Source: Prosthecobacter debontii
Lineage (GTDB): Bacteria; Verrucomicrobiota; Verrucomicrobiia; Verrucomicrobiales; Verrucomicrobiaceae
Assembly: GCF_900167535.1 (NCBI RefSeq)
Contig: NZ_FUYE01000008.1
Span: forward strand, 62,001 to 126,000
Reading direction: 5' to 3'
Length of the DNA stretch: 64,000 bases
In this document: positions 24,701 to 29,059 of the stretch, piece after piece
Numbering within the stretch: position 1 is the stretch's first letter
Layout of the letters: each line of letters begins with the position of its first letter
Translations under genes and position numbers: made by a program
Notes under the pieces: generated by a model
What the model was told of the DNA's origin: nothing
Databases searched by the model: none
The model's input: the letters and a program-made list of their open reading frames with translations, nothing else

Positions 24701-25827
24701 GATGTCCCTCCATTATTGTCCATGAGGATGGAACCGCCACTCGCGCCTAAGGTAAAATTGCCCATGCTCTGGCTCACCGTCGCTCCAGAGCGTCCCTTCA
24801 ATGCCAAATTTCCCCCACCGATGGTCAACGCCGATCCAGACGCCAAGATGCTGCTCAAAGAACCCGCGGTAAAATCCAGCAAAATAGCACCGCCATTGAT
24901 CACCGTGTTGCCCGTGTAAGTGCTGGCAACAGTTGGAGCCAAGGTCAGTGTTCCCGCGCCGACCTTGGTAATGGCCACTCGTGCCGTTGTTGTGGGTGAA
25001 ATGGTCCCTGAGAACGTGGTGTTGGTATCGTCACGACCAATCGTCAAAATACGGCTTGTGGTTGAAGTGTTGGTCACCAGACCTGAACCACTGAGCGATC
25101 CAATCGTGAAGGCATTGTTGACCTCCATGATCGCGCCCGAAGCAATAGTGACCGCCGAACGAATGGGTAGGCCCGTGGTGCTTGAAACCGTCAGAGTTCC
25201 CTGATTGATGGTTGTCGCTCCTGCATAGGTATTGCCAACATTGAGATTTAACAATCCCGTTCCATTTTTGATCAGATTCCCACCCGTTACGATTGCCGTG
25301 GTCACTACCGTTGTATTGCCACTGCCAGCGAAGATAACATCCGACAAAATACTCCGCATACCACCTGACAAAGTCAGCACATTCGCGCTAAGCGCGTCGT
25401 TGGTGATGGTTAGATCATCATTGAATTGAATACCTGCCGAGATCGTATCCGCACCACCCGCACTCTTATTGATGGTCAACGGCCCCGCACCATCAAAAAT
25501 CAAATACCCGCCGGTCCCACCAGCTAACGTAAAGGTTTCAGCGCCTGAACCCCCCCCTATATTCAGCGCTCCAAGCTTAATCACCTGATCAAGGTTGATC
25601 GTTTGATTTCCGGTGATCGCATTTGTTAAGTTTGCCACATCACCTGACTCAAAAGGAAATCCGGTGGAGGGGATCCAAAATGAATCGGTTCCCCAAGAAT
25701 AAGTTCCACTTGCTGTAGGGCTCCAGGTATATGTGGCAGCTCGCAGAGGCTTTGCGACCTGCCACGAACAAATCAACAACGTTAAAAAAACGTTAATAAT
25801 GAATCGATTACGACGCAAGGTAGTCAT
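9769..25827 (-). CDS. Giant PEP-CTERM beta-strand repeat protein, 5,352 residues
   Basis: The open frame extends to 25923, but the signal peptide (MTTLRRNRF, then a hydrophobic core INVFLTLLICSW, with a likely cut after KPLRA) begins at the ATG at 25827, which I take as the start. The body is made of dozens of PATR units (LTKTGAGTLxLxGxNTYTGxTTINxGTL), predicted to form a long beta-helix. The C-terminus has a Val-Pro-Glu-Pro motif, a hydrophobic segment LLLVMLGLLLVFA and a run of five Arg. This is a PEP-CTERM tail recognised by an exosortase, so the protein is likely processed at the membrane and released to the surface or exopolysaccharide matrix. There is no C-terminal autotransporter barrel despite the family name. 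Two copies of a module of about 2.1 kb lie inside it, plus a shorter block repeated at about 14470-15085 and 16050-16400. No exosortase gene is in the window. Confidence 0.93.
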   Translation of the reverse strand: MTTLRRNRFIINVFLTLLICSWQVAKPLRAATYTWSPTASGTYSWGTDSFWIPSTGFPFESGDVANLTNAITGNQTINLDQVIKLGALNIGGGSGAETFTLAGGTGGYLIFDGAGPLTINKSAGGADTISAGIQFNDDLTITNDALSANVLTLSGGMRSILSDVIFAGSGNTTVVTTAIVTGGNLIKNGTGLLNLNVGNTYAGATTINQGTLTVSSTTGLPIRSAVTIASGAIMEVNNAFTIGSLSGSGLVTNTSTTSRILTIGRDDTNTTFSGTISPTTTARVAITKVGAGTLTLAPTVASTYTGNTVINGGAILLDFTAGSLSSILASGSALTIGGGNLALKGRSGATVSQSMGNFTLGASGGSILMDNNGGTSTTLALGTITSSAAGGSLLVSSPANTTVTFNQALNTATTVNGRVVFTDGAGAYNWAANTGVNTATVGLSTYTDVAGSTMAASNTVNSRIDSTVVGEITSVTNPTSTTNSLKINAGASGQSLAIGTNGLVLTSGGLLFTGANNYTISGSTGTLKSNTATNSDLVIHQYGSGTLTISAAIANGIGNSTLTKAGTGKLVLTGTNTFTGGIFINGGTLSFSTVANGAGGLGAGVATAVTIGDGATLQYTGATGTIASGTSAGSHTFALTGGMATIEVTNAATALTFAGAVTGTTGGGFNKTGPGTLVLAATGTYVGPTNIVEGTLQMGNGANGITSSSPVTIASIATLDMLASAGSQTLTVGSIAGSGTIVNSGTSTKTLAVGGNNTSTTFSGIFAAGGAAGNVLTKTGTGTLTLANTTTSAWTGGTNVNGGILRLAVSNALSSTGTMVIANAAGPARLELDPGVAQTLAAITINGSSSAATSQGNIILGLGSVLTLGGTLTVNNNNNPQASMITGAGTVALSATRTFAVNNSTAVPNNLPELTVTVPLTSTGGITKSGNGNMLLSGNNTFTGTLTVGGLGTVWMTGDNIAMTGATTLNAGTLVLDYTAENAVKVGTGALSLLGGELVMNGNAGDNSSHTVASTTFAAGGAATVTLNAGSGQEIVLNLGALTRAVGAGAGTVRFNLPDGIQSATHGVTTTTLNNATTGLLGAGAAFATVTDSSGTNFAINATNTAGGNIVGITSTVSDDVNAWSAGLNATDAGGYTGSLASSLSLNTLRFNAAGASTVTIANGETLTIGSGGILQTSNVTGISSITGGRLTSGLSGDLIFIVDGSQYLDVSSTIAAGDTIAKSGKGTLRLTGVNTSSGTITIQDGTIELTGGKSIADSTSVALLNLGGSPTLSLLAGQTETIGALSGGGSSSSANVLLGASSVLTLNQVSNSTYSGAFTVPANATIIKNGTGTLTYNGNSSVSFAGKLIINGGVMVLSGSGVGRLGTLDIVVNGSELQNLQDQSSSQDRLANTGVVTLNNTAGTNGLHLNASNNGARGDTMGTIALGAGQNVITLNGSGGSSAVGTLTVGNAIPLTRDNNATALVRGRSLGASSGQRGQLILSNAPTGTLAAIGGGGAAATTTISIFPYLIGHSTSGTPGTTELGNTFVMNTGTTNGLRPLSTASGAGAEYIFDQAGYNGMTASSTNNVRFTATPTGSLTAVSGARTINALAIDSTSAAVTVTGPASDSLMLTAGALLSTGASANNTALTGFSGITTNTSEYIVFVTNDRFTLGSPLTTTGAALTKASAGTLVLNGLTNSYTGGTYFNEGAIEINALGALGSGNLNFFGGALRWATGSAFDVSTRTINFGSGGGIFDTNGNNVVLANVFGNNTTGGMTKAGLGSLTLNATPAYTGNTTINGGSLVLGLNQAIPNTGLVLGGGTLNLAGFNASVPTLTLSGADSLITGSGVLTVTGEIIANQGRVDSILSGSANFIKQTAGQTVVLTNALNNYTGYTHIQDGSLSIPSVPVAGVPGYLGNQTGDNATIRLGQGTTTGMLVVTGAGGTINRNFDLVGTTGGGGIDNDGTSAVTLNGTITSTTAGSKSLVLAGDSTGFVNVFAGSFSSNIATLGITKNEASTWSIPGNYTYTGNTVVNGGVLNISGSITGNTTSSTLAYGGNAGNAVVNVSGDMTLFSTTGGNASGAVAVYNQTAGTVTVTPGTGNSQYVARAAGSYGYFNLTGGTYKNSNRWDTNASGSLGSALNTATSSVGVVYVGGTGFLDHTNAEWFINGYSLGQITVAGNGAIDHTGSNNPFAIFMDSTTTGGTYGVLNLAGGTVTVGAQPIRFGNNTTNGSGNTGFVNLAGGTLSVGSAISSSVNASGANNAYLAFSGGTLKFTGSVSSWIPASTAGITYTATLFGAIDNSSVSGAPSFGGGLTVDTNGFNTTLNDSSSVLKGASGTGVTQANLQVTGGSGYVGAPAVVFSTAGVVAGGTPAAGYALISNGAVTGIVITNPGTYTAGTVPTITLSGGGGTGASVTSLPLNTANVSGGLTKTGDGVLTLTGVQTYSGATVVNGGALSVASNVLPNTSSLRVGETGSASFNLYPDGVGSTMTLALNANIILGGTSTGGSLGFQLGTTSDRIQLNGGNLIINAGGGYIDAIAGSGFDLGSYQVITGAASITGTPQLGSLPGGYMYSLSTTSSSVTLNVLSTAASGDVYWTGDVNNSWATLAGGNTNWSLAANGVGDAGFTPGVGNVVNFSASNVVASPITTTLDNNYSIQGLKFLSSTTSGITIAAGSLGSLTLGSDGIVMQPGAAANVAISVPVALSTSQTWTVDDTTSLLSVSGVVSGAGNLTINGGGTVMLSGVNTFTGNVLIDGAGSTLSVAVSQLNNADANSPIGAAGAHSYTLQNGGIFSLSSANTLNPTAASGKSFVIGSGGGTIDVGNASGILQLDDANQFYLTPGTTLTKTGVGTLLLGSTTDANVAASTTVVVNGGTLRLQAAGSLGTTNKSLINLASGTLDIRINSGAILANNVVVTGDSTISTGRTTASNANITQTLGVLVIGNNTLNYINGNGNTAPGVANLTFGNTVLVGTPTFNVNNVNGAGVGTLTLGSVVGTGFGINKTGAGILLMSAGNTYTGPTNVLAGTLQLSRLTSLYNNNLASWTTSNIVVESGATLGVNVGGSGEFTSAELDTLLGLGNATGGFKNGSAIALDTTNAANGHFVYDSDIANTNGGANAIGVTKSGTGTLTLTGTQTYTGPTTITGGALAGNLGVGNLVLKGGVYEGSGTFTSALGTGDGQVQWAVGANGGFSARGGDLTVLLGGSATSLTWDSTANFVSSTGQLLFGSTTSDSTVFFPHSINLNGAVRTIQVVDNPSSASEKTVLSGRLSGVNGGINKTGTGVLELAAANTYTGTTTLTLGTLQLNNASNGGLGSGQLVLTAGTLQALMPGISLTNDVSLTAVTVSGDQSLTLNGTVTGLTGGSRTLTSSINGGTLTLGNVAINTDTASARTLTLAGTGATTINGVISNGNGNTQANSLSITNTGLTTLNGTNTYTGNTTINVGIGSVVLASNGKIGTGNLTVNSGDLTIGSSQDQSVALLTMAGGAAGSDSLITIGTGRKLSVTGVTYSGTNNNLTSVINGAGTLDLGTVGITVNIANSTVADIDMSWEMNTLIGSGLFTKDGAGTLDLRGVTNNNYAATGYQINAGAILGLNAITANLILNGGVYEGSGSFTRALGTGNNQVQWLANGGGFSARGADLSVTLSGAANPLVWGSTTNFVPSGAPLIFGSVTADSAVTFTHNIDLNGGSRTVQVVDNTALTTDLAILPGVISNGSLVKTGTGILRLTGNNTFTGGITITQGTLEFSTVSNNGGAASHLGQGSDGISLGGGILSFIGNVDQSTNRAISVTAASSLFANGTSDASITYTGAITTTANIGLTLGGSGKGIISGGVTVAPPASGTATADITVTGGNWTLTGGATSIADDFLINNGTVTLQDTVVTVNDDIVVTGASTVLNLNTTGVWNAASPSGTSSGLYARGGAVINLNAHDINGAANANGLDFILLADGTTSGTGTLNTNIYNITTPRLDIGSIADGYEGAVLGSGTVTVTYTGNDWLSGIRLFRGSIEADLAGVASILKQGMSDVTLKGDNSGLTATVASRLDSGNLILDYSLDNNSKLSTAAALDMRGGTLTLNGGVLDHTIQNVASFTLANGGANQINVNGTATYTTTLNLGAITRAASAGTIRFVTGLGGVITTTTTNNATTGLLGTGTAFSTINDGTGTYFAINDGANKIVALTYAAAKNDISTWLTGDHVTNAGAGFTGTVNVANINSLRFDAATGSTITIESIGNLTIGSGGILQTENVTTGPTVITGGRLISGTGELVVTTDSTSSSFRISSYLSGTTVLTKAGAGTLILDGSNHYGGNTNLQNGTIQVSGGNAIGDRSVVTLADDHFSTLELLDSETIGSLQGGSATTGLNNLALVSVGSNTLTINQISTTTYAGVISGDGRIVKTGASTLSLSGVNTFTGDLIVNQGQLTLGSRTIANFTNVGSVTLNAGSMLLDFTGGNESSANKINNNAPVTMINTGGIDGLRANNDRNDANKAESIGALTFLGGANTVTVSASNTSGTTQRNMTITAASLIRSNRATLLVRGQNLGTTSTTPGDPIHTGRFVAATVPTLTGGAGAAGTSTLSILPWAIGSNSITGTGNSFITHATTTGFRPLDLSTEYEQLTAAGGITLFNNVRYSSAADLTLDASTARIMNSLFIDNTSTTAGITLAGAGALLNINSGAFLITGTQGVTLSGFSGITTGTSNEYIFHVPNTATAGVTVSSPFTSLGASLTKSGAGTLILTSTGSSYTGPTTVNQGVLQIDSLNKLGSMGIGGLVFNAGVLKFGAAFDVSAAPVTFGVAATSTVETTTGGTFDTNGFNIVLANSIGNGGNGGFTKIGAGTLTLNAVAKYAGATTLTTGTLVYGVSNALPTTTDLTMSASTTLTLGSNSAQLRGLNLLGSAAIGGSAPLTFTGNVLQTGGSYTLTLTNTQATVFDGDYLQLTDTATARTLTLSSTGPVTINSAIIDGPGAASAFTKSGAGTIELTGANVYNGTTTNSTGTMILSGSNAGTGGTTLTSGTLQLNNNNNGGLASGTLTLTTGTVQTLNAARTISNNTIVGGSVTVSGVGLTINGSFTNSGGSRTLTNNTTTGNALNLAGSVYLSEATATGRTLTITGTGSTIISGVISNFNGSGIAGGLIKSGTGVLTLSGANLYTGPTSLDVGTLLVNNSTGSAIGSGNLTAAASTVFGGIGSISGSLTTSGSISPGSFDASNVSMIGQLTVGTLTANTGSSLFLQVGGATLIDADGVSAYLSSPSTFAVPASWTNSYESGTTQHDQLYVSGSASPTLNSTITVSSSFLNSYNPSYGAIFQVVDWASLGTNNIAGTQTFNLPALTGGLSWNTDLFKSYGVLMVVGVVPEPSRLLLVMLGLLLVFARRRRR
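11390..13570 (-). repeat. Long shared module, copy 2 of 3
   Basis: Within the 5,352-residue protein. It reads LGAITRAASAGTIRF, DISTWLTGDHVT, INSLRFDAATGS, ITGGRLISG, ETIGSLQGGS, LPWAIGSNS, FRPLDLSTEYE, GFSGITTG, then FDTNGFNIVLANSIGNGG. The order matches copies at 195-2330 and 20550-22740. Boundaries by eye. Confidence 0.75.
20550..22740 (-). repeat. Long shared module, copy 3 of 3
   Basis: The N-terminal-most copy in the giant protein: LGALTRAVGAGAGTVRF, DVNAWSAGLNAT, LNTLRFNAAGAS, ITGGRLTSG, ETIGALSGGG, FPYLIGHS, GLRPLSTASGAGAEY, GFSGITTN, FDTNGNNVVLANVFGNN. It is more diverged than the other two (FPYLIG instead of LPWAIG) but has the same order and spacing. Boundaries by eye. Confidence 0.72.
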
Positions 25828-26163
25828 GGCGAAATACAGAAAAAGCCGAGGGCACTCATTAGGCAAATCGGACGAGAGCATGACTTTTCCCAGACGTGGG
25901 GGGAGCACTGGGGTCAGAGGCAAACACGATTGGCAGAGAAGACACAGGTGGGGTCGGATTTCCGTGTCTTAACCCCTCGATTTGATGAAAGACGCGTCCT
26001 CAAGTAAAGATTTTTCTTCATTCTTCAGCAAAACGTTTATTTTACATATCCAAGGCGTTTATATTCCATTCATTCGGCGTTTATCGCCGCGAAGTGACGA
26101 TCTCTAAACAGCAGAGTCTTGAGCGAGAGAATTGGCTTTTTGGGTGCGTATCCGGGGCACTGT
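25828..26163. other. Divergent intergenic control region
   Basis: This 336-bp region separates the starts of the giant repeat gene (minus) and the ceramidase-like gene (plus). Its right part is AT-rich and holds three evenly spaced CGTTTAT words (annotated separately). Longer readings of both flanking frames into this region exist but add sequence ahead of clear signal peptides, so I treat it as noncoding. Confidence 0.55.
26034..26084 (+). promoter_or_regulatory. Three CGTTTAT direct repeats at 22-bp period
   Basis: CGTTTAT occurs at 26034-26040, 26056-26062 and 26078-26084, exactly 22 bp apart each time, 80-130 bp before the ceramidase-like start and more than 200 bp before the divergent giant gene. 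The half-way positions carry weaker relatives (CATATCC, CATTCAT), so the array can be read as an 11-bp period, the spacing used by PhoB/OmpR-type regulators. The regulator is unknown; the periodicity is directly visible. Confidence 0.5.
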
Positions 26164-27621
26164 ATGTCCCACACACGCCTCGTTGTAAGCGTCATCAGCC
26201 TGCTTTTAGCAGGATTCTCCTCCGCTCGAGCCGAATTTCGTGCCGGAGCCTTTGCGCAGGATATTTCCCCCTCTGAATTTCCAACGCCCGTCAATGGCAG
26301 CATGAAAGGTGGATACGCTAAAGGTATTTCTGATCCCATGCACGCCCGATGTCTCGCCATGAATGACGGGCATAGATCCCTCATCTATGTGGTGGTCGAT
26401 GCCTGCATGATTCCCCGGCAAATCTGCGAAGACGCCAAACGAATCGCCAGCCAAGAAACGGGGGTGCCTTCCGCGCATATTCTGATCTCCGCCACCCACA
26501 CCCATTCAGCCGCCACCCTGGCGGGGGTTTTCCAGAGTGACCCCGATCCCCTTTATGTCAAAACCGTCGCCCCACGGATTGCTCAAGGCATCATTCAAGC
26601 CTTCAAAAATATGGAGCCTGCCGAGTTTGGCTGGGCTTTTGGCAGTGATCCCACGCACGTTTTCAATCGCCGTTGGCACATGAAAGAAGGGCAGTTTTAT
26701 GAAAACCCCTTCGGCATCACCACAGACCGAGCGCGCATGAATCCTGGCAACGTCAGCCCCAGCGTTTCTATCCCAACCGCCCCCGTGGACCAAGATGTCG
26801 CCGTAATGGCTGTGCGAGCCAAGGCAGACCAGCGCCCGATCGGGCTGTTGGCCAATTACAGCCTGCATTATGTTGGCGGCAATCCTGCCATCAGTGCTGA
26901 CTATTATGGCGCTTTTGCACGCGAGATTGGCACCCGCCTCCATGCGGATGACTCACGCTACAGCCAAAAACCTGCCTTCGTGGGCATCATGTCCAACGGC
27001 ACCAGCGGTAACATCAACAACATCAATTTCGGCTCTTCCATCCGATTCAAACGAAATCCCGGCGAACAGATCTCCATCGTTGCCCGCAGCGTAGCGGATG
27101 CTGCACTCGCAGCTTATGAGAGCATTCAATGGCAAAAAGCGCCTGTGATTGATTCCGAAGAGACTGACCTTCAGTTAGGAGTGCGTAAGGGCACCCGTGA
27201 AGAGATGACCCAGGCTAAGGAATGGATGAGCACCATCCCCAAAGATGCAGACGGCCAGTGGTCCGACAAAAAAGCCATTTATGCCCGAGAAACAATGCTT
27301 CTCTCCGAGTATCCCGACACTGTCCCTGTTAAGCTTCAAGCGCAGCGGATCGGTAATTTGAGCATCGCCGCCATCCCCTGCGAAGTTTTCGTTCAGATCG
27401 GCCTCCAGCTCAAACGCGACACACCTTTTGTTCGGCATTTCACCATCTCGCTCGCCAATGGCTACAACGGCTATTTGCCCACCGAAGAAGACCATGCCAT
27501 GGGCGGTTACGAGACATGGCGCGCCCGCAGCAGCTATCTTGAAGTTCCCGCAGCCACCAAGATCACCAATCAGCTCGAAACAATGCTCAAAGCACTGAAG
27601 AGCCGCGCCAACGATTTGTAA
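26164..27621 (+). CDS. Exported neutral/alkaline ceramidase-like protein
   Basis: The ATG at 26164 is preferred over an in-frame ATG at 26119 because it begins a clean signal peptide (MSHTRLVVSVISLLLAGF, cut after SSARA). This gives 485 residues. The mature protein starts with RAGAFAQDISP, then has ARCLAMNDG, VVVDACMIPRQ and the ISATHTHSA motif, typical of the neutral/alkaline non-lysosomal ceramidase-like superfamily (PF04734 clan). There the THTHSA histidines and later residues bind zinc. A further conserved segment is LANYSLHYVGG (about residue 235). Many planctomycete and verrucomicrobial members act on unknown amides or esters, so ceramide as substrate is not established. Probably periplasmic or secreted. 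It is transcribed divergently from the giant repeat gene and followed by a bidirectional terminator. Confidence 0.8.
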   Translation: MSHTRLVVSVISLLLAGFSSARAEFRAGAFAQDISPSEFPTPVNGSMKGGYAKGISDPMHARCLAMNDGHRSLIYVVVDACMIPRQICEDAKRIASQETGVPSAHILISATHTHSAATLAGVFQSDPDPLYVKTVAPRIAQGIIQAFKNMEPAEFGWAFGSDPTHVFNRRWHMKEGQFYENPFGITTDRARMNPGNVSPSVSIPTAPVDQDVAVMAVRAKADQRPIGLLANYSLHYVGGNPAISADYYGAFAREIGTRLHADDSRYSQKPAFVGIMSNGTSGNINNINFGSSIRFKRNPGEQISIVARSVADAALAAYESIQWQKAPVIDSEETDLQLGVRKGTREEMTQAKEWMSTIPKDADGQWSDKKAIYARETMLLSEYPDTVPVKLQAQRIGNLSIAAIPCEVFVQIGLQLKRDTPFVRHFTISLANGYNGYLPTEEDHAMGGYETWRARSSYLEVPAATKITNQLETMLKALKSRANDL

Positions 27622-27803
27622 GAGCCGCCATCTTGCCTTCGACACGAACGCAGCGAAACAATCGAAGGAAAGCAGAGAACGGAAGCGACCGCCTTCCCCA
27701 GGCATAAGAATTCGCCGAGAAGAGATTAACTCTCCGAAGCATCGCCAAGGCCCACGCAGTCGCTTTCATTCGCCCCCCTTTCGACACTTAACTGCGCCAA
27801 TAA

Positions 27804-27832
27804 AAAACCCCGTCTTGAAAGACGGGGTTTTT
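27804..27832. terminator. Bidirectional rho-independent terminator
   Basis: Stem CCCCGTC (27808-27814), loop TTGAAA, stem GACGGGG (27821-27827), flanked by an A-run and a T-run, so it works in both directions. It sits between the convergent ceramidase-like gene (plus) and rpsI (minus) and probably ends both transcripts. Confidence 0.88.
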
Positions 27833-27860
27833 CGAAACAAACAACGAGAAACAGTAAGGA

Positions 27861-28257
<397 letters not shown>

Positions 28258-28281
28258 GAAACGTAATCAAAAATGGTTAGA

Positions 28282-28713
28282 TTAAGCAACCGCGAAAGGC
28301 TTTGGATTCTGAGCGGCATGGGGGTGCTCGTCACCCGCATAGACCTTCAGCTTGGTCACAATGGCATTGCCAAGACGATTGTGGGGCACCATGCCTTTGA
28401 CAGCGCGATGGACCAACAGTTCAGGGCGACGCTGGCGCACTTTCTCAACGGTCTCCACCTTCTGGTTACCGATGTAACCTTTCTTGCTGGTGTAAACTTT
28501 CTGCTGCTCTTTCTTGCCAGTCACACGCACTTTATCAGCGTTGATGACGACGACGAAATCACCAGTGTCCACGTGAGGAGTAAAGGTCGGGCGGGTCTTT
28601 CCGCGAATCAAATTGGCAGCAGCCACAGCGACCTGGCCCAGGACTTTATCCTTGGCATCAATGACCCACCACTGGCGGTTCACGTCTTCGGCTTTAGCAG
28701 AGAATGTCTTCAT
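28282..28713 (-). CDS. rplM: 50S ribosomal protein L13
   Basis: 143 residues. The WWVIDAKDKVLGQVA opening, FTPHVDTGDFVVVINADKV, and the HRAVKGMVPHNRLGNAIVTKLKVY segment are diagnostic of L13, an early-assembling large-subunit protein. It is first in the rplM-rpsI operon. The start at 28713 matches family alignments; no Shine-Dalgarno is visible before it. A promoter-like sequence lies about 60-85 bp upstream. Confidence 0.98.
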   Translation of the reverse strand: MKTFSAKAEDVNRQWWVIDAKDKVLGQVAVAAANLIRGKTRPTFTPHVDTGDFVVVINADKVRVTGKKEQQKVYTSKKGYIGNQKVETVEKVRQRRPELLVHRAVKGMVPHNRLGNAIVTKLKVYAGDEHPHAAQNPKPFAVA

Positions 28714-28772
28714 AAGGTTCTTGTAAGGGCGCGCACAGCCATGAACTGCCGCGTTAAAATGAGGGGCGCGAG

Positions 28773-28798
28773 AGTATAATCTTCTAGAGCCCTGTCAA
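28773..28798 (-). promoter_or_regulatory. Probable rplM-rpsI promoter
   Basis: On the minus strand a perfect TTGACA (28798-28793) is followed by TATACT (28778-28773), about 60 bp before the rplM ATG. The spacing is only 14 bp; shifting the -10 to TACTCT gives 16. Both hexamers are close to sigma-70 consensus, but the short spacer is unusual. Confidence 0.45.
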
Positions 28799-28982
28799 AT
28801 AAAAAACTCTCAGTTATTCACAGAGTCAGCAGGTCACAACGAGATGGGTCCAGACCGGAATCAAATTTATCCGACCGCTGGCAAAAGTCCACTTGAAGCC
28901 TCACACCGCGATGCTCTGTCACACTTTTGAAAAATTTTACTACCGCGACCATACAAAGCATGGATAAAATACTCCGCTTATC

Positions 28983-29001
28983 TGGTATCGACATCATACC
29001 A
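28983..29001. promoter_or_regulatory. Inverted repeat TGGTAT-7-ATACCA
   Basis: Perfect 6-bp half-sites with a 7-bp centre, 58 bp before the start of the sensor kinase and beside a weak promoter candidate. The size suits a dimeric repressor operator. There is no support beyond the symmetry. Confidence 0.3.
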
Positions 29002-29059
29002 TAAAACTAGACTCAAGGCTAATTGATCCGCTTCCTCACCGATACGCCTCAAAAAGATT

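Larger units (their letters stand above)
28714..29059. other. Divergent intergenic region, rplM / sensor kinase
   Basis: 346 bp without a plausible gene. The left end holds the probable rplM promoter. The right part is AT-rich, with a possible weak promoter for the kinase (TTGAAA-17-CATACA around 28925-28955) and a TGGTAT...ATACCA palindrome. Both candidates are by eye. Confidence 0.4.

Noticed and set aside
657-25204. Many plus-strand frames of 60-280 codons across the giant genes, rich in Pro, Val and Ala
   Set aside because: They mirror the Gly/Thr/Asn-rich repeats of the minus strand, repeat with the same period, and have no start context or domains.
9769-25827. Repeat spacing in the giant gene considered as CRISPR or tandem DNA array
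   Set aside because: The repeats are protein-level beta-strand units with degenerate DNA sequence and irregular spacing. There are no identical repeats with unique spacers.
9769-25827. Classification as a classical type Va autotransporter
   Set aside because: The C-terminus carries a PEP-CTERM signal, not a 12-strand outer-membrane barrel.
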